Source of the DNA: Myroides sp.
GTDB lineage: Bacteria > Bacteroidota > Bacteroidia > Flavobacteriales > Flavobacteriaceae
Assembly (NCBI GenBank): GCA_018384465.1
Contig: JAHAYQ010000329.1
Coordinates: 1-5,506 of the forward strand
Direction: 5' to 3'
DNA length: 5,506 bases
Shown here: one piece after another, positions 1 to 5,506 of the stretch
Layout of the letters: every line of letters starts with the position of its first letter
Numbering within the stretch: position 1 is the first letter of the stretch
Position numbers and translations under genes: made by a program
The notes under the pieces: model-generated
What the model saw: only the letters and a program-made list of their open reading frames with translations
The model's database searches: none
Told to the model about the DNA's origin: nothing

Positions 1-2108
1 AACGTACGGTTATAAGCTCCAGATCGAGCGATACCGCAAGCAAATAAATTAGAGTGCGATAATAAGTTGGCTGTCATAAATGCACCATAAGAATGCCCAC
101 CAACACCTACACGTGTTCTATCAATATATCCTAATTTGTCTACCGCATCAATAGCAGCCTCTGCATTCATTACCAATTGTTCAATAAAAGTGTCGTTAGG
201 TTCTACATCGCCTTCACCAATAATTGGAAATGCAGCATCATCTAACACAGCATAGCCTTTTGCTGCCCAATAAACAAACGATCCGTAATAAGGAAAAGTA
301 AATTCGTTAGGGTTAGCACTCGACTGTCCTGCGCTGTTTTTATCTTTATATTCCGCAGGATAAGCCCAAATTAATAAAGGAAGTTTTTCCGTAACATTTT
401 TTCTATCGTATCCTGCCGGTAGATATAAAGTACCAGAAAGTTCTACACCATCTTTTCGAGTATATTTAATTACTTCTTTATGAACATCTTTAATGCTTTC
501 GAACGGATTTTTATTAAAGGTAATCTGTTGCAAGCCTTTTCTACTTTTGATGTTTCTGAAATAATAATTTGGATAATCGTTTTTCGACTGAATATTAACT
601 AAAACTTCCCCTTTTTTAACATCTATGATCTCTGAAATAGATTCTATTTTATCTGTAAAATTTGATTGATATAAACGATTCGTTTTTAAGGTAGTCACAT
701 CAAATTCATCTATAAAAGGAAATTGTCCGTCTTTTGAATGTCCGTCACCAATTAAATACAATTTATTGTTTTCTTTTTGTAGCGTGTATCGACCTAAATG
801 ATTCTTTTTGGTTTGGAAACTCCCCGGATCGCTATAAATATCCTGATAATTTCGATCCCATATTACCGTTAAATCCGATTTTTTAGATGGATTAAATAAA
901 TATGTTTTTAAATTTCTGGTATCATACCATTGATCATAAACAATAGCTGTTTCTTCATCACCCCAAGTAATTCCGCCAAAACGTTGAGGCGTTTTAGTAA
1001 GTAATTCTGGTGCTGTATTAAAAGGAGCGTCCCATGTATAAAGGGCATCTCTATGAGTTACTTCGTTTGCGGGATCACCACCGTCTAAAGCTTCAACAAA
1101 AAACAAAGTAGCAGGTTTATCAGCGCGCCAATTCATGCTTCGTTTACCTTCGCGAACAGCCATAAAACCTTTCGGCATCACCTCACTCAAAGGTACATTG
1201 TTTACTAACTGCACTTCCTTTCCTGTAGCTGTATAAGCAATAGTTTTCATAGGAAACCTGTTTAACGGAACCAAATATGAAAAAGGTTTTTGAATGGTAG
1301 TTAAAAGGATATAATTTCCATCGGGCGAAAAAGTTTCGCCGGCATACATATCAGCAGCTTTAAACAGTTTTTTAGTGCCGTTTAAATCAATAGTATACAA
1401 TTCTGATGTTACTATGGTTTCAAAATTTTCTTCATCGGTTTTGTTTTTCAACAAATCTTGATACGTTCTGTTTTGCGATACTACACCTTCTTCTGCAGTA
1501 GAAACTATCGGGCCGTTTGGTATGGCTTTACTTGCGTCAATCAACGCTTTTCTGTTAGCCGGAATCACCTTAATTAATAGTTCGTTACTGTTTTTATGCC
1601 ACGTAATAGGATTGCCTAAGTTGGCATTTAAAACAGCATCGGTTAATTTTTTAGCGGTTGCTGTTTGTAAATCTAATATCCAAAGTTCGTTTCCTGTGGT
1701 GGTTGTATTGGTAAAAGCTAATTTGGTTTCGTTAGGCGCCCAAATTAAATTGCTGATTAATGCGTTAGCAGGTAATCCCTTAACAATGGTTTCAGTTTTG
1801 TCGTTTGTTTTCTTTATTTTAATGTTGTTGATGAATGAAGCTGTACTCGAAATATTTGTGTGTGGATTTATGCGTAATCCTCCCAAACGAAGTTCGTCTT
1901 GGTTTAACTCTTCTAAATTTTTATAAGTATTTCGGTACGATAAAATCATCCATTCTTTGTTACTACTCATTGAAACAGAAGGCGCGCGTTCGTAATCGGC
2001 TAACTGTAAAATTTCTTGAGAAGGCTTTTGAAACGTAATGTTTTCTTGTGCAATCATAGGCGCTGTGGCTAATAGTAATGCCAATAGTGTTTGTTTAAGT
2101 CTTTTCAT
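1..2108 (-). CDS. Secreted S9-family serine peptidase, glutamyl endopeptidase (CGEP)-like; C-terminus cut by window edge
   Basis: Reading leftward from the ATG at 2108-2106, the frame stays open to the edge: 702 codons and no stop. Residues 1-20 form a Sec signal peptide (KRLK, hydrophobic core LLALLLATAPMI, likely cleavage A20/Q21), so the enzyme should act in the periplasm or at the cell surface. The mature N-terminus carries DELRLGGLRINP (about residues 71-82), which I recognise from the S9D glutamyl endopeptidase family that includes plant chloroplast CGEP. A long WD/beta-propeller-like region follows, including GGDPANEVTHRDALYTWD near 1030-1085. The alpha/beta-hydrolase domain starts around residue 550 and contains IIGEGDVEPND and the nucleophile elbow GGHSYGAFM, with Ser673 at 92-90. 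It ends at the edge with CGIARSGAYNRT. Family members are roughly 800 residues or more, so about 100 residues are missing, including the catalytic Asp and His. Glu-specific cleavage is inferred from family resemblance; a generic S9 oligopeptidase is the alternative. It is transcribed divergently from fabH. Confidence 0.93.
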   Translation of the reverse strand, partial: MKRLKQTLLALLLATAPMIAQENITFQKPSQEILQLADYERAPSVSMSSNKEWMILSYRNTYKNLEELNQDELRLGGLRINPHTNISSTASFINNIKIKKTNDKTETIVKGLPANALISNLIWAPNETKLAFTNTTTTGNELWILDLQTATAKKLTDAVLNANLGNPITWHKNSNELLIKVIPANRKALIDASKAIPNGPIVSTAEEGVVSQNRTYQDLLKNKTDEENFETIVTSELYTIDLNGTKKLFKAADMYAGETFSPDGNYILLTTIQKPFSYLVPLNRFPMKTIAYTATGKEVQLVNNVPLSEVMPKGFMAVREGKRSMNWRADKPATLFFVEALDGGDPANEVTHRDALYTWDAPFNTAPELLTKTPQRFGGITWGDEETAIVYDQWYDTRNLKTYLFNPSKKSDLTVIWDRNYQDIYSDPGSFQTKKNHLGRYTLQKENNKLYLIGDGHSKDGQFPFIDEFDVTTLKTNRLYQSNFTDKIESISEIIDVKKGEVLVNIQSKNDYPNYYFRNIKSRKGLQQITFNKNPFESIKDVHKEVIKYTRKDGVELSGTLYLPAGYDRKNVTEKLPLLIWAYPAEYKDKNSAGQSSANPNEFTFPYYGSFVYWAAKGYAVLDDAAFPIIGEGDVEPNDTFIEQLVMNAEAAIDAVDKLGYIDRTRVGVGGHSYGAFMTANLLSHSNLFACGIARSGAYNRT

Positions 2109-2125
2109 TTTTAAATTGATTTTCA

Positions 2126-2133
2126 CAAAAATA
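2126..2133 (-). promoter_or_regulatory. Candidate Bacteroidota -7 box of the S9 peptidase gene
   Basis: Read on the minus strand this is TATTTTTG, an exact match to the Bacteroidota -7 consensus TAnnTTTG. It ends 17 nt before the peptidase ATG, so transcription would begin only a short distance upstream of the start codon. No convincing TTG (-33) lies at the usual spacing upstream, and the region is very AT-rich, so a chance match is possible. Confidence 0.35.
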
Positions 2134-2148
2134 GGTAATTAAACCTAT
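2131..2148. repeat. Short inverted repeat ATAGGT-N6-ACCTAT in the divergent promoter region
   Basis: The 6-bp arms at 2131-2136 and 2143-2148 are exact reverse complements around the spacer AATTAA. The left arm overlaps the candidate peptidase -7 box. The heptamer TAGGTAA in this element (2132-2138) recurs at 2205-2211, just before the fabH start codon. An operator is possible, but arms this short also occur by chance in AT-rich DNA. Confidence 0.3.
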
Positions 2149-2154
2149 ATTTTA

Positions 2155-2172
2155 TAAAATGTGAACATTTTA
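2155..2172. promoter_or_regulatory. Exact 18-bp dyad, candidate operator between divergent genes
   Basis: The sequence TAAAATGT-GA-ACATTTTA has two perfect 8-bp arms (2155-2162 and 2165-2172) around a 2-bp centre. This is the usual size and symmetry of a site bound by a dimeric helix-turn-helix repressor or activator. It lies midway between the divergent starts and about 12 bp upstream of the possible fabH -7 box (TAATTTGG, 2184-2191), so a bound protein could affect fabH and perhaps the peptidase. The cognate regulator is not in the window. The overlapping self-complementary ATTTTATAAAAT at 2149-2160 shows how palindrome-prone the local sequence is. Confidence 0.4.
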
Positions 2173-2183
2173 AAAAAAATGAG

Positions 2184-2191
2184 TAATTTGG
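2184..2191 (+). promoter_or_regulatory. Weak candidate -7 box for fabH
   Basis: TAATTTGG differs from the Bacteroidota -7 consensus TAnnTTTG at one position and would start transcription about 15-20 nt before the fabH ATG. No TTG occurs at the expected -33 distance; the nearest resemblance is GTG at 2161-2163, inside the 18-bp dyad. An alternative is the E. coli-like TATAAT at 2198-2203, but that would give a nearly leaderless transcript. AGG at 2206-2208 could act as a weak ribosome-binding site. Confidence 0.25.
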
Positions 2192-2214
2192 CCTTTTTAT
2201 AATTTAGGTAAATT

Positions 2215-3222
2215 ATGTATCATTCTAAAATAACTGGTTTAGGGTTTTATGTACCCGAAAATATCGTGACAAACGACGATTTGTCTAAATTAATGGACAC
2301 AAATGATGAGTGGATTCAAGAACGGACAGGGATTAAAGAGCGTAGACATGTAATATTGCCAGAAGACACTACTTCGGGCATGGCATTAAAGGCATCGAAA
2401 ATTGCTATTGAGCGAGCAGGAATCGATAAAAACGATATTGATTTTATTGTTTTTGCTACATTGAGTCCCGACTTTTATTTTCCGGGTCCGGGTGTTACAC
2501 TTCAAAAAGATTTAGGTATAAAAAATGTAGGTGCATTAGATGTTCGTAACCAATGTTCAGGATTTATCTATGCTTTATCAGTGGCAGATCAATTTATTAA
2601 AACCGGTATGTACAAAAACGTTTTGGTAGTTGGATCTGAGATTCATTCCAAAGGATTAGACATGAGTACTCGAGGCAGAGGGGTATCGGTTATTTTTGGC
2701 GATGGGGCAGGAGCTGCAATCTTAAGTAGAACAGAAGACTTATCTAAGGGTATTTTATCAACCCATTTACATTCACAAGGCGAGCATGCCGAAGAATTAG
2801 CCTTAACAGCACCAGGTATGGGAACACGTTGGGTAACCGATATCTTAAAAGATAACAATCCAGATGACGAATCGTATTATCCGCACATGAATGGACAATT
2901 TGTGTTTAAAAATGCCGTAGTACGTTTTTCTGAAGTAATTAATGAAGGCTTAGAAGCCAATGAATTGCAAGTGAAAGATATAAATATGTTAATTCCGCAT
3001 CAAGCTAATTTACGCATTTCGCAGTTTATTCAACAAAAGTTTCAGTTAACAGATGACCAAGTGTATAATAACATTATGCGCTACGGAAATACCACTGCGG
3101 CATCGGTACCTATTGCGCTTACAGAAGCTTGGGAAAAAGGGAAGATTAAAGAAGGTGATTTAGTGGTACTTGCAGCATTTGGAAGTGGTTTTACGTGGGC
3201 AAGTGCAATTATTCGCTGGTAA
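2215..3222 (+). CDS. fabH: Beta-ketoacyl-ACP synthase III (FabH family)
   Basis: This 335-residue protein is of the thiolase-fold KAS III family, which condenses a short acyl-CoA primer with malonyl-ACP to start fatty-acid synthesis in the cytoplasm. The full Cys-His-Asn triad is visible: Cys114 in RNQCSGF, His262 in IPHQAN and Asn292 in YGNTTAAS. Other family landmarks are DEWIQERTGIKERR (31-44), FGDGAGAAIL (161-170) and the C-terminal FGSGFTWASAIIRW. It is somewhat longer than the 317-residue E. coli FabH. The extra length appears to lie around residues 195-230 (a WVTDILKDNNPDDESYYP stretch) before the conserved MNGQFVFKNAV. The residues before the nucleophile are RNQ rather than the common AA of AACAGF/AACSGF. 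Flavobacteria often carry several FabH paralogues, so this may be an accessory enzyme with another primer rather than the housekeeping one. The start has a weak AGG six bases upstream. The hydroxylase gene follows 52 bp downstream in the same direction. Confidence 0.93.
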   Translation: MYHSKITGLGFYVPENIVTNDDLSKLMDTNDEWIQERTGIKERRHVILPEDTTSGMALKASKIAIERAGIDKNDIDFIVFATLSPDFYFPGPGVTLQKDLGIKNVGALDVRNQCSGFIYALSVADQFIKTGMYKNVLVVGSEIHSKGLDMSTRGRGVSVIFGDGAGAAILSRTEDLSKGILSTHLHSQGEHAEELALTAPGMGTRWVTDILKDNNPDDESYYPHMNGQFVFKNAVVRFSEVINEGLEANELQVKDINMLIPHQANLRISQFIQQKFQLTDDQVYNNIMRYGNTTAASVPIALTEAWEKGKIKEGDLVVLAAFGSGFTWASAIIRW

Positions 3223-3227
3223 AAAAG

Positions 3228-3258
3228 TTGTAGTTTAAAATAGTTCTTAGTAAATTCG
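3228..3258 (+). promoter_or_regulatory. Possible internal promoter ahead of the fatty-acid hydroxylase gene
   Basis: TTG at 3228-3230 is followed after 20 bp by TAAATTCG at 3251-3258. This fits the Bacteroidota layout TTG-N17-23-TAnnTTTG with one mismatch in the -7 box. Transcription would start roughly 10 nt before the ATG at 3275. If real, the hydroxylase could be expressed independently of fabH. The 52-bp gap is equally compatible with simple read-through. Confidence 0.25.
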
Positions 3259-3274
3259 AAATTGAAAAAAATCA

Positions 3275-3961
3275 ATGATGAAAGAACAAAAAGTACAGAA
3301 TACAGGTCAAGCAAGGTTGTTTAAAAATCCATTTTTAGAAATGTTGACAAAAGGGCATCCTGCATTAAGTTGGGGAATTCATGTGCCAATATTTGTTTAT
3401 TGTTTTTATTATGGATACACCACCTATAATATGTCACTTTTATTGATGTTTGGGATTTTTATTTTTGCTCTATTCTTTTGGACATTTTTTGAATATATTG
3501 CCCATCGGTATATTTTTCACCTAATTAGTGAAAAACAAAGTTTGCAGAAATTTGCTTACATAATGCACGGTAATCACCATCACTACCCAAAAGATAAAAC
3601 CAGATTGTTTATGCCGCCGGTACCTAGTTTAATTATTGCCGGAGCACTTTTTGGGATTCAATATCTAGTATTAGGTAAATATGTGTTTGCTTTTTATCCT
3701 GGCTTTATTTTAGGATGGTTAATGTATGCTTCTATGCATTATCTTATTCATGCTATTGAGCCTCCTTTTAAATTTTTACAACCTTTATGGCGCAACCACC
3801 ACTTGCATCATTACAGAAATGAAAATTTGGGGTTTGGAGTAAGTAATACTATTTGGGATAAGGTTTTTGGTACAATGTTCGATTTTAGAAAAGACCGTAT
3901 TGATAAGAAAAAATCAAAAGAATTAATGTTTGATAAAAAACAAAAAAGTGAAGCCGTTTAA
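3275..3961 (+). CDS. Membrane fatty-acid hydroxylase (FA2H-like, FA_hydroxylase superfamily)
   Basis: This 228-residue integral membrane protein belongs to the di-iron fatty-acid hydroxylase / sterol desaturase superfamily. The histidine clusters are intact: HRYIFH (77-82), HGNHHHYPKD (98-107), HYLIH (155-159) and NHHLHHY (174-180). The segment HGNHHHYPKDKTRLFMPP closely resembles the signature of eukaryotic fatty-acid 2-hydroxylases (Scs7/FA2H), which supports alpha-hydroxylation of an acyl chain. Hydrophobic segments at about 31-49, 53-76 and 115-150 anchor it, with the His boxes expected on the cytoplasmic face. Unlike yeast Scs7 it has no cytochrome b5 domain, so the electron donor must be separate. 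The C-terminus is very Lys-rich (KKKSKELMFDKKQK). The gene starts with two consecutive ATGs, of which I take the first; no Shine-Dalgarno is evident. Inferred role: making 2-hydroxy fatty acids for flavobacterial membrane lipids. A hydroxylase acting on an already assembled lipid, such as an ornithine lipid or sulfonolipid, cannot be excluded. Confidence 0.9.
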   Translation: MMKEQKVQNTGQARLFKNPFLEMLTKGHPALSWGIHVPIFVYCFYYGYTTYNMSLLLMFGIFIFALFFWTFFEYIAHRYIFHLISEKQSLQKFAYIMHGNHHHYPKDKTRLFMPPVPSLIIAGALFGIQYLVLGKYVFAFYPGFILGWLMYASMHYLIHAIEPPFKFLQPLWRNHHLHHYRNENLGFGVSNTIWDKVFGTMFDFRKDRIDKKKSKELMFDKKQKSEAV

Positions 3962-3975
3962 GCTTCACTTTTTTG
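3941..3975. terminator. Bidirectional intrinsic terminator between convergent genes, overlapping the hydroxylase stop codon
   Basis: The arms at 3941-3954 (CAAAAAAGTGAAGC) and 3962-3975 (GCTTCACTTTTTTG) pair perfectly over 14 bp around a 7-nt loop. The GC-containing core is GTGAAGC/GCTTCAC, flanked by six A on the left and six T on the right, so either strand gives a hairpin followed by a U-tract. It can therefore end both the fabH-hydroxylase transcript and the converging transglycosylase transcript. The left arm encodes the last hydroxylase residues (Q223 to A227), and the stop codon lies in the loop. Confidence 0.85.
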
Positions 3976-4046
3976 TTTAGAATCCATTCGACGTTTTTGT
4001 TTTTTTATTTTTTTTAAAAACATCCATATTTTGCAATTTTCACAAA

Positions 4047-4937
4047 CTATTTTCTTTTAAATCCTTCGGTAGGAATTTGTACGTCGTAAGATTTATTTCC
4101 ATTTACAATTAATGAAGTGTCAATAAGCCACGGATTGTGCAATTTTAAAAGTTTATAGTTGACACCTTGTTCTAAAGCCCAAGTTTGTAAATTATCTATA
4201 CTATTATTTACCGTAATGGTTTTAGTTTTTATGGGGTGATACAATTCGTTTTTACTAAACACATAACCGTATTTATCCGGGTGACTCATAATTTCTTTTA
4301 ACGCTAAAATTCGAAACACGTAACGCGATGTTTCTTCGTTTAAAAACATATCGTAATAATCGGTCACACCTTGTGCAATTTGCTGTCGTTCAATTCCTGC
4401 CATGCCACGGTTATATGCTGCTGCCACAGCAGTCCAATTACCAAATTTCGCATAAGCTTTCTTTAAATAAGCACAAGCGGCTTCAGTAGCTTTTACCACA
4501 TCTAAACGTTCGTCTACCGTACTGCTCACCTCTAAATTATATTCTTTGGCTGTTTCAGGCATAAATTGCCAAAAACCTTTAGCACCAGCGGGCGATGTTG
4601 CGTTTGTTAATCCACTTTCAATAACACATAGGTATTTAAAATCGTTTGGAATACCATGACGCTTTAAAATAGGTTCAATAATAGGAAAAAACCTATTTGC
4701 TCGTTTAATGCTTAGCGTAGTTGAAGAATGTAAATTAATGTTTACTACTAATTCACGATCTAAACGCTCTTGTACATCAATTATTTCTAAAGGAACGCGC
4801 TCGCCTGCAAAATCGATATTTTTTATATAATAATTAGTTGAAGCCTGTTCCTTATTAGCGGTGGTAAATTGATAAAACAACGCACTGCTTACAACAACAC
4901 CTGCCATTACAATAAATTTTCTATACTTCTTTTTCAT
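4047..4937 (-). CDS. Exported lytic transglycosylase (GH23/SLT domain) with LysM-like C-terminus
   Basis: This is a peptidoglycan lytic transglycosylase of the MltD/Slt type, which cleaves the MurNAc-GlcNAc bond to give 1,6-anhydro ends. I use the ATG at 4937 (296 residues). It begins MKKKYRKFIVMAGVVVSSALFYQ, a typical signal peptide or N-terminal anchor, and lies 2 nt after the upstream stop. The in-frame ATG at 4979 would bury that signal behind 14 extra residues (310 total) and overlap the upstream gene. Numbering from 4937, the catalytic Glu107 sits in CVIESGLTN. The SLT motifs SPAGAKGFWQFMPETA (115-130), AAAYNRG (172-178) and ETSRYVFRILALKE follow. The last 50 or so residues (SIDNLQTWALEQGVNYKLL, LHNPWL, SYDVQIP) resemble a single divergent LysM-like peptidoglycan-binding module. 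There is no lipobox Cys, so it is probably periplasmic or membrane-anchored rather than a lipoprotein. It likely relies on translation coupled to the preceding hydrolase gene. Confidence 0.9.
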   Translation of the reverse strand: MKKKYRKFIVMAGVVVSSALFYQFTTANKEQASTNYYIKNIDFAGERVPLEIIDVQERLDRELVVNINLHSSTTLSIKRANRFFPIIEPILKRHGIPNDFKYLCVIESGLTNATSPAGAKGFWQFMPETAKEYNLEVSSTVDERLDVVKATEAACAYLKKAYAKFGNWTAVAAAYNRGMAGIERQQIAQGVTDYYDMFLNEETSRYVFRILALKEIMSHPDKYGYVFSKNELYHPIKTKTITVNNSIDNLQTWALEQGVNYKLLKLHNPWLIDTSLIVNGNKSYDVQIPTEGFKRK

Positions 4938-4939
4938 AT

Positions 4940-5506
4940 TTATTTTTCTAAAATTTCTTTCAATTTTTTGTTGATCCATTTCGCTTTTACTAAAATCATT
5001 ACGTGCGTTCCATTTTCTAAAAATGCAGCATTTTTAATTCTTTTAGCCGGAAAAATATGATCTTTTGTACCGTGTAAATGGTAAACGTTTTTTATAGGCT
5101 TTTTATTTTCCCATAAAATAACATTTTTAAAAGCCCAATCCAAATAGTTGACTGATCGTACCGAAAGGTACTTTTGATACATATCAATTCGTTGATGGAT
5201 TTTTTTTGAAGATACTATTTTTTTTGAAATCTTCTCAATGAAATTTATATAAGATGTTGGAAAAAAACGATACAACCTGAATTTTTTGGCGAATTTTATT
5301 CTTGGCGGAAACTCTGAAGGATCCTTTACGCTTGATATAATAATGACTTTATCCACCGAAATTATTTTAGCGATTTCCTGAACAATAATCCCTCCAAATG
5401 ATACTCCAATTAAAACTGGAAGATCGTGATCTATTTGTATTGCTATCCGTTGGCAGTATTCTTGCAAACTTTCATTTGCTTGTGGTTCTAACCATTCAAT
5501 AAAATG
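4940..5506 (-). CDS. Alpha/beta hydrolase, N-terminus cut by window edge
   Basis: The frame is open from the right edge (first codon CAT at 5506-5504, reading HFIEWLEPQANESLQEYC) to the TAA at 4942-4940, giving 188 visible residues. The TTG at 5467 is in frame, but family-like sequence continues upstream of it, so it is not the real start. Visible alpha/beta-hydrolase landmarks are the nucleophile elbow GVSFGG (Ser36 of the visible part, codon 5401-5399), a probable acid in HLHGTKDHIFP (Asp149) and the catalytic His in ENGTHVMI (His168). The triad is therefore complete. Between them is a cap-like Lys/Arg-rich region (RIKFAKKFRLYRFFP, EKISKKIVSSKK). No signal peptide or substrate can be judged without the N-terminus; esterase, thioesterase or lipase-like activity are all possible. 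It is the upstream partner of the transglycosylase gene, with stop and next start separated by 2 nt. Confidence 0.85.
   Translation of the reverse strand, partial: HFIEWLEPQANESLQEYCQRIAIQIDHDLPVLIGVSFGGIIVQEIAKIISVDKVIIISSVKDPSEFPPRIKFAKKFRLYRFFPTSYINFIEKISKKIVSSKKIHQRIDMYQKYLSVRSVNYLDWAFKNVILWENKKPIKNVYHLHGTKDHIFPAKRIKNAAFLENGTHVMILVKAKWINKKLKEILEK

Noticed and set aside
1522..2038. Two plus-strand open frames (134 and 67 residues) opposite the peptidase gene
   Set aside because: They lie entirely antisense to a well-supported peptidase coding sequence with clear family motifs in the same stretch, and their translations show no recognisable domain.
2149..2160. Palindrome ATTTTATAAAAT as a separate regulatory site
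   Set aside because: It is made only of A and T, is easily produced by chance in this composition, and overlaps the better-supported 18-bp dyad.
2643..3314. Minus-strand open frames inside and beyond fabH (71 and 77 residues)
   Set aside because: They are shadows of fabH, which has a complete catalytic triad across this region. No start signal or family resemblance supports them.
3976..4046. A second terminator or small RNA in the T-rich stretch between the convergent genes
   Set aside because: Apart from runs of T and A there is no stable GC-containing stem. The hairpin at 3941-3975 already accounts for termination in both directions.
4938..4979. Extension of the transglycosylase to the upstream ATG at 4979
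   Set aside because: The added 14 residues would precede the signal peptide, and the gene would overlap the hydrolase by about 40 nt. The 4937 start gives a normal signal peptide and 2-nt spacing.
4869..5060. Plus-strand 63-residue open frame over the hydrolase-transglycosylase junction
   Set aside because: It is antisense to two supported genes. Its hydrophobic look comes from reading the reverse complement of Lys-rich AT-rich codons.
5465..5467. TTG as the hydrolase start codon
   Set aside because: The frame continues to the window edge with protein sequence typical of the family (FIEWLEPQANESL), so this is an internal Leu codon of a truncated gene.

Overview
The window is AT-rich and densely coding. 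It has few recognisable Shine-Dalgarno sequences, and one candidate promoter carries a TAnnTTTG-type -7 box. Together with the protein families present, this points to a chromosomal segment of a member of the Bacteroidota, most likely a flavobacterium. That assignment is by recognition, not by a database search. I found no rRNA, tRNA, mobile element, CRISPR array or phage gene.

Layout, left to right. (1) From the left edge to 2108, minus strand: a large secreted S9-family serine peptidase of the glutamyl-endopeptidase (CGEP-like) type. Its C-terminus lies outside the window. (2) 2109-2214: a 106-bp divergent promoter region with an exact 18-bp dyad and a second, smaller inverted repeat. (3) 2215-3222, plus strand: a FabH-type beta-ketoacyl-ACP synthase III. 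(4) 3275-3961, plus strand: a membrane fatty-acid hydroxylase resembling fatty-acid 2-hydroxylases. (5) 3941-3975: a perfect 14-bp hairpin flanked by an A-tract and a T-tract. It overlaps the hydroxylase stop codon and should terminate transcription in both directions. (6) 4047-4937, minus strand: an exported GH23 lytic transglycosylase with a LysM-like tail. (7) 4940 to the right edge, minus strand: an alpha/beta hydrolase whose N-terminus is outside the window and whose stop codon is 2 nt from the transglycosylase start, so the two form an operon.

How the genes fit together. The synthase and hydroxylase are co-oriented and 52 bp apart. A reasonable inference is a small lipid module: chain initiation by the KAS III enzyme and alpha-hydroxylation of an acyl chain, as in the 2-hydroxy fatty acids found in flavobacterial membranes. 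The hydrolase-transglycosylase pair is convergent with it and belongs to envelope metabolism, although the hydrolase substrate is unknown. The peptidase is divergent and probably independent.

The window looks like ordinary core or near-core envelope and lipid genes. I do not see evidence for a novel defence, mobile or signalling system. The most notable non-coding signals are the dyad in the divergent promoter and the terminator embedded in a coding sequence.
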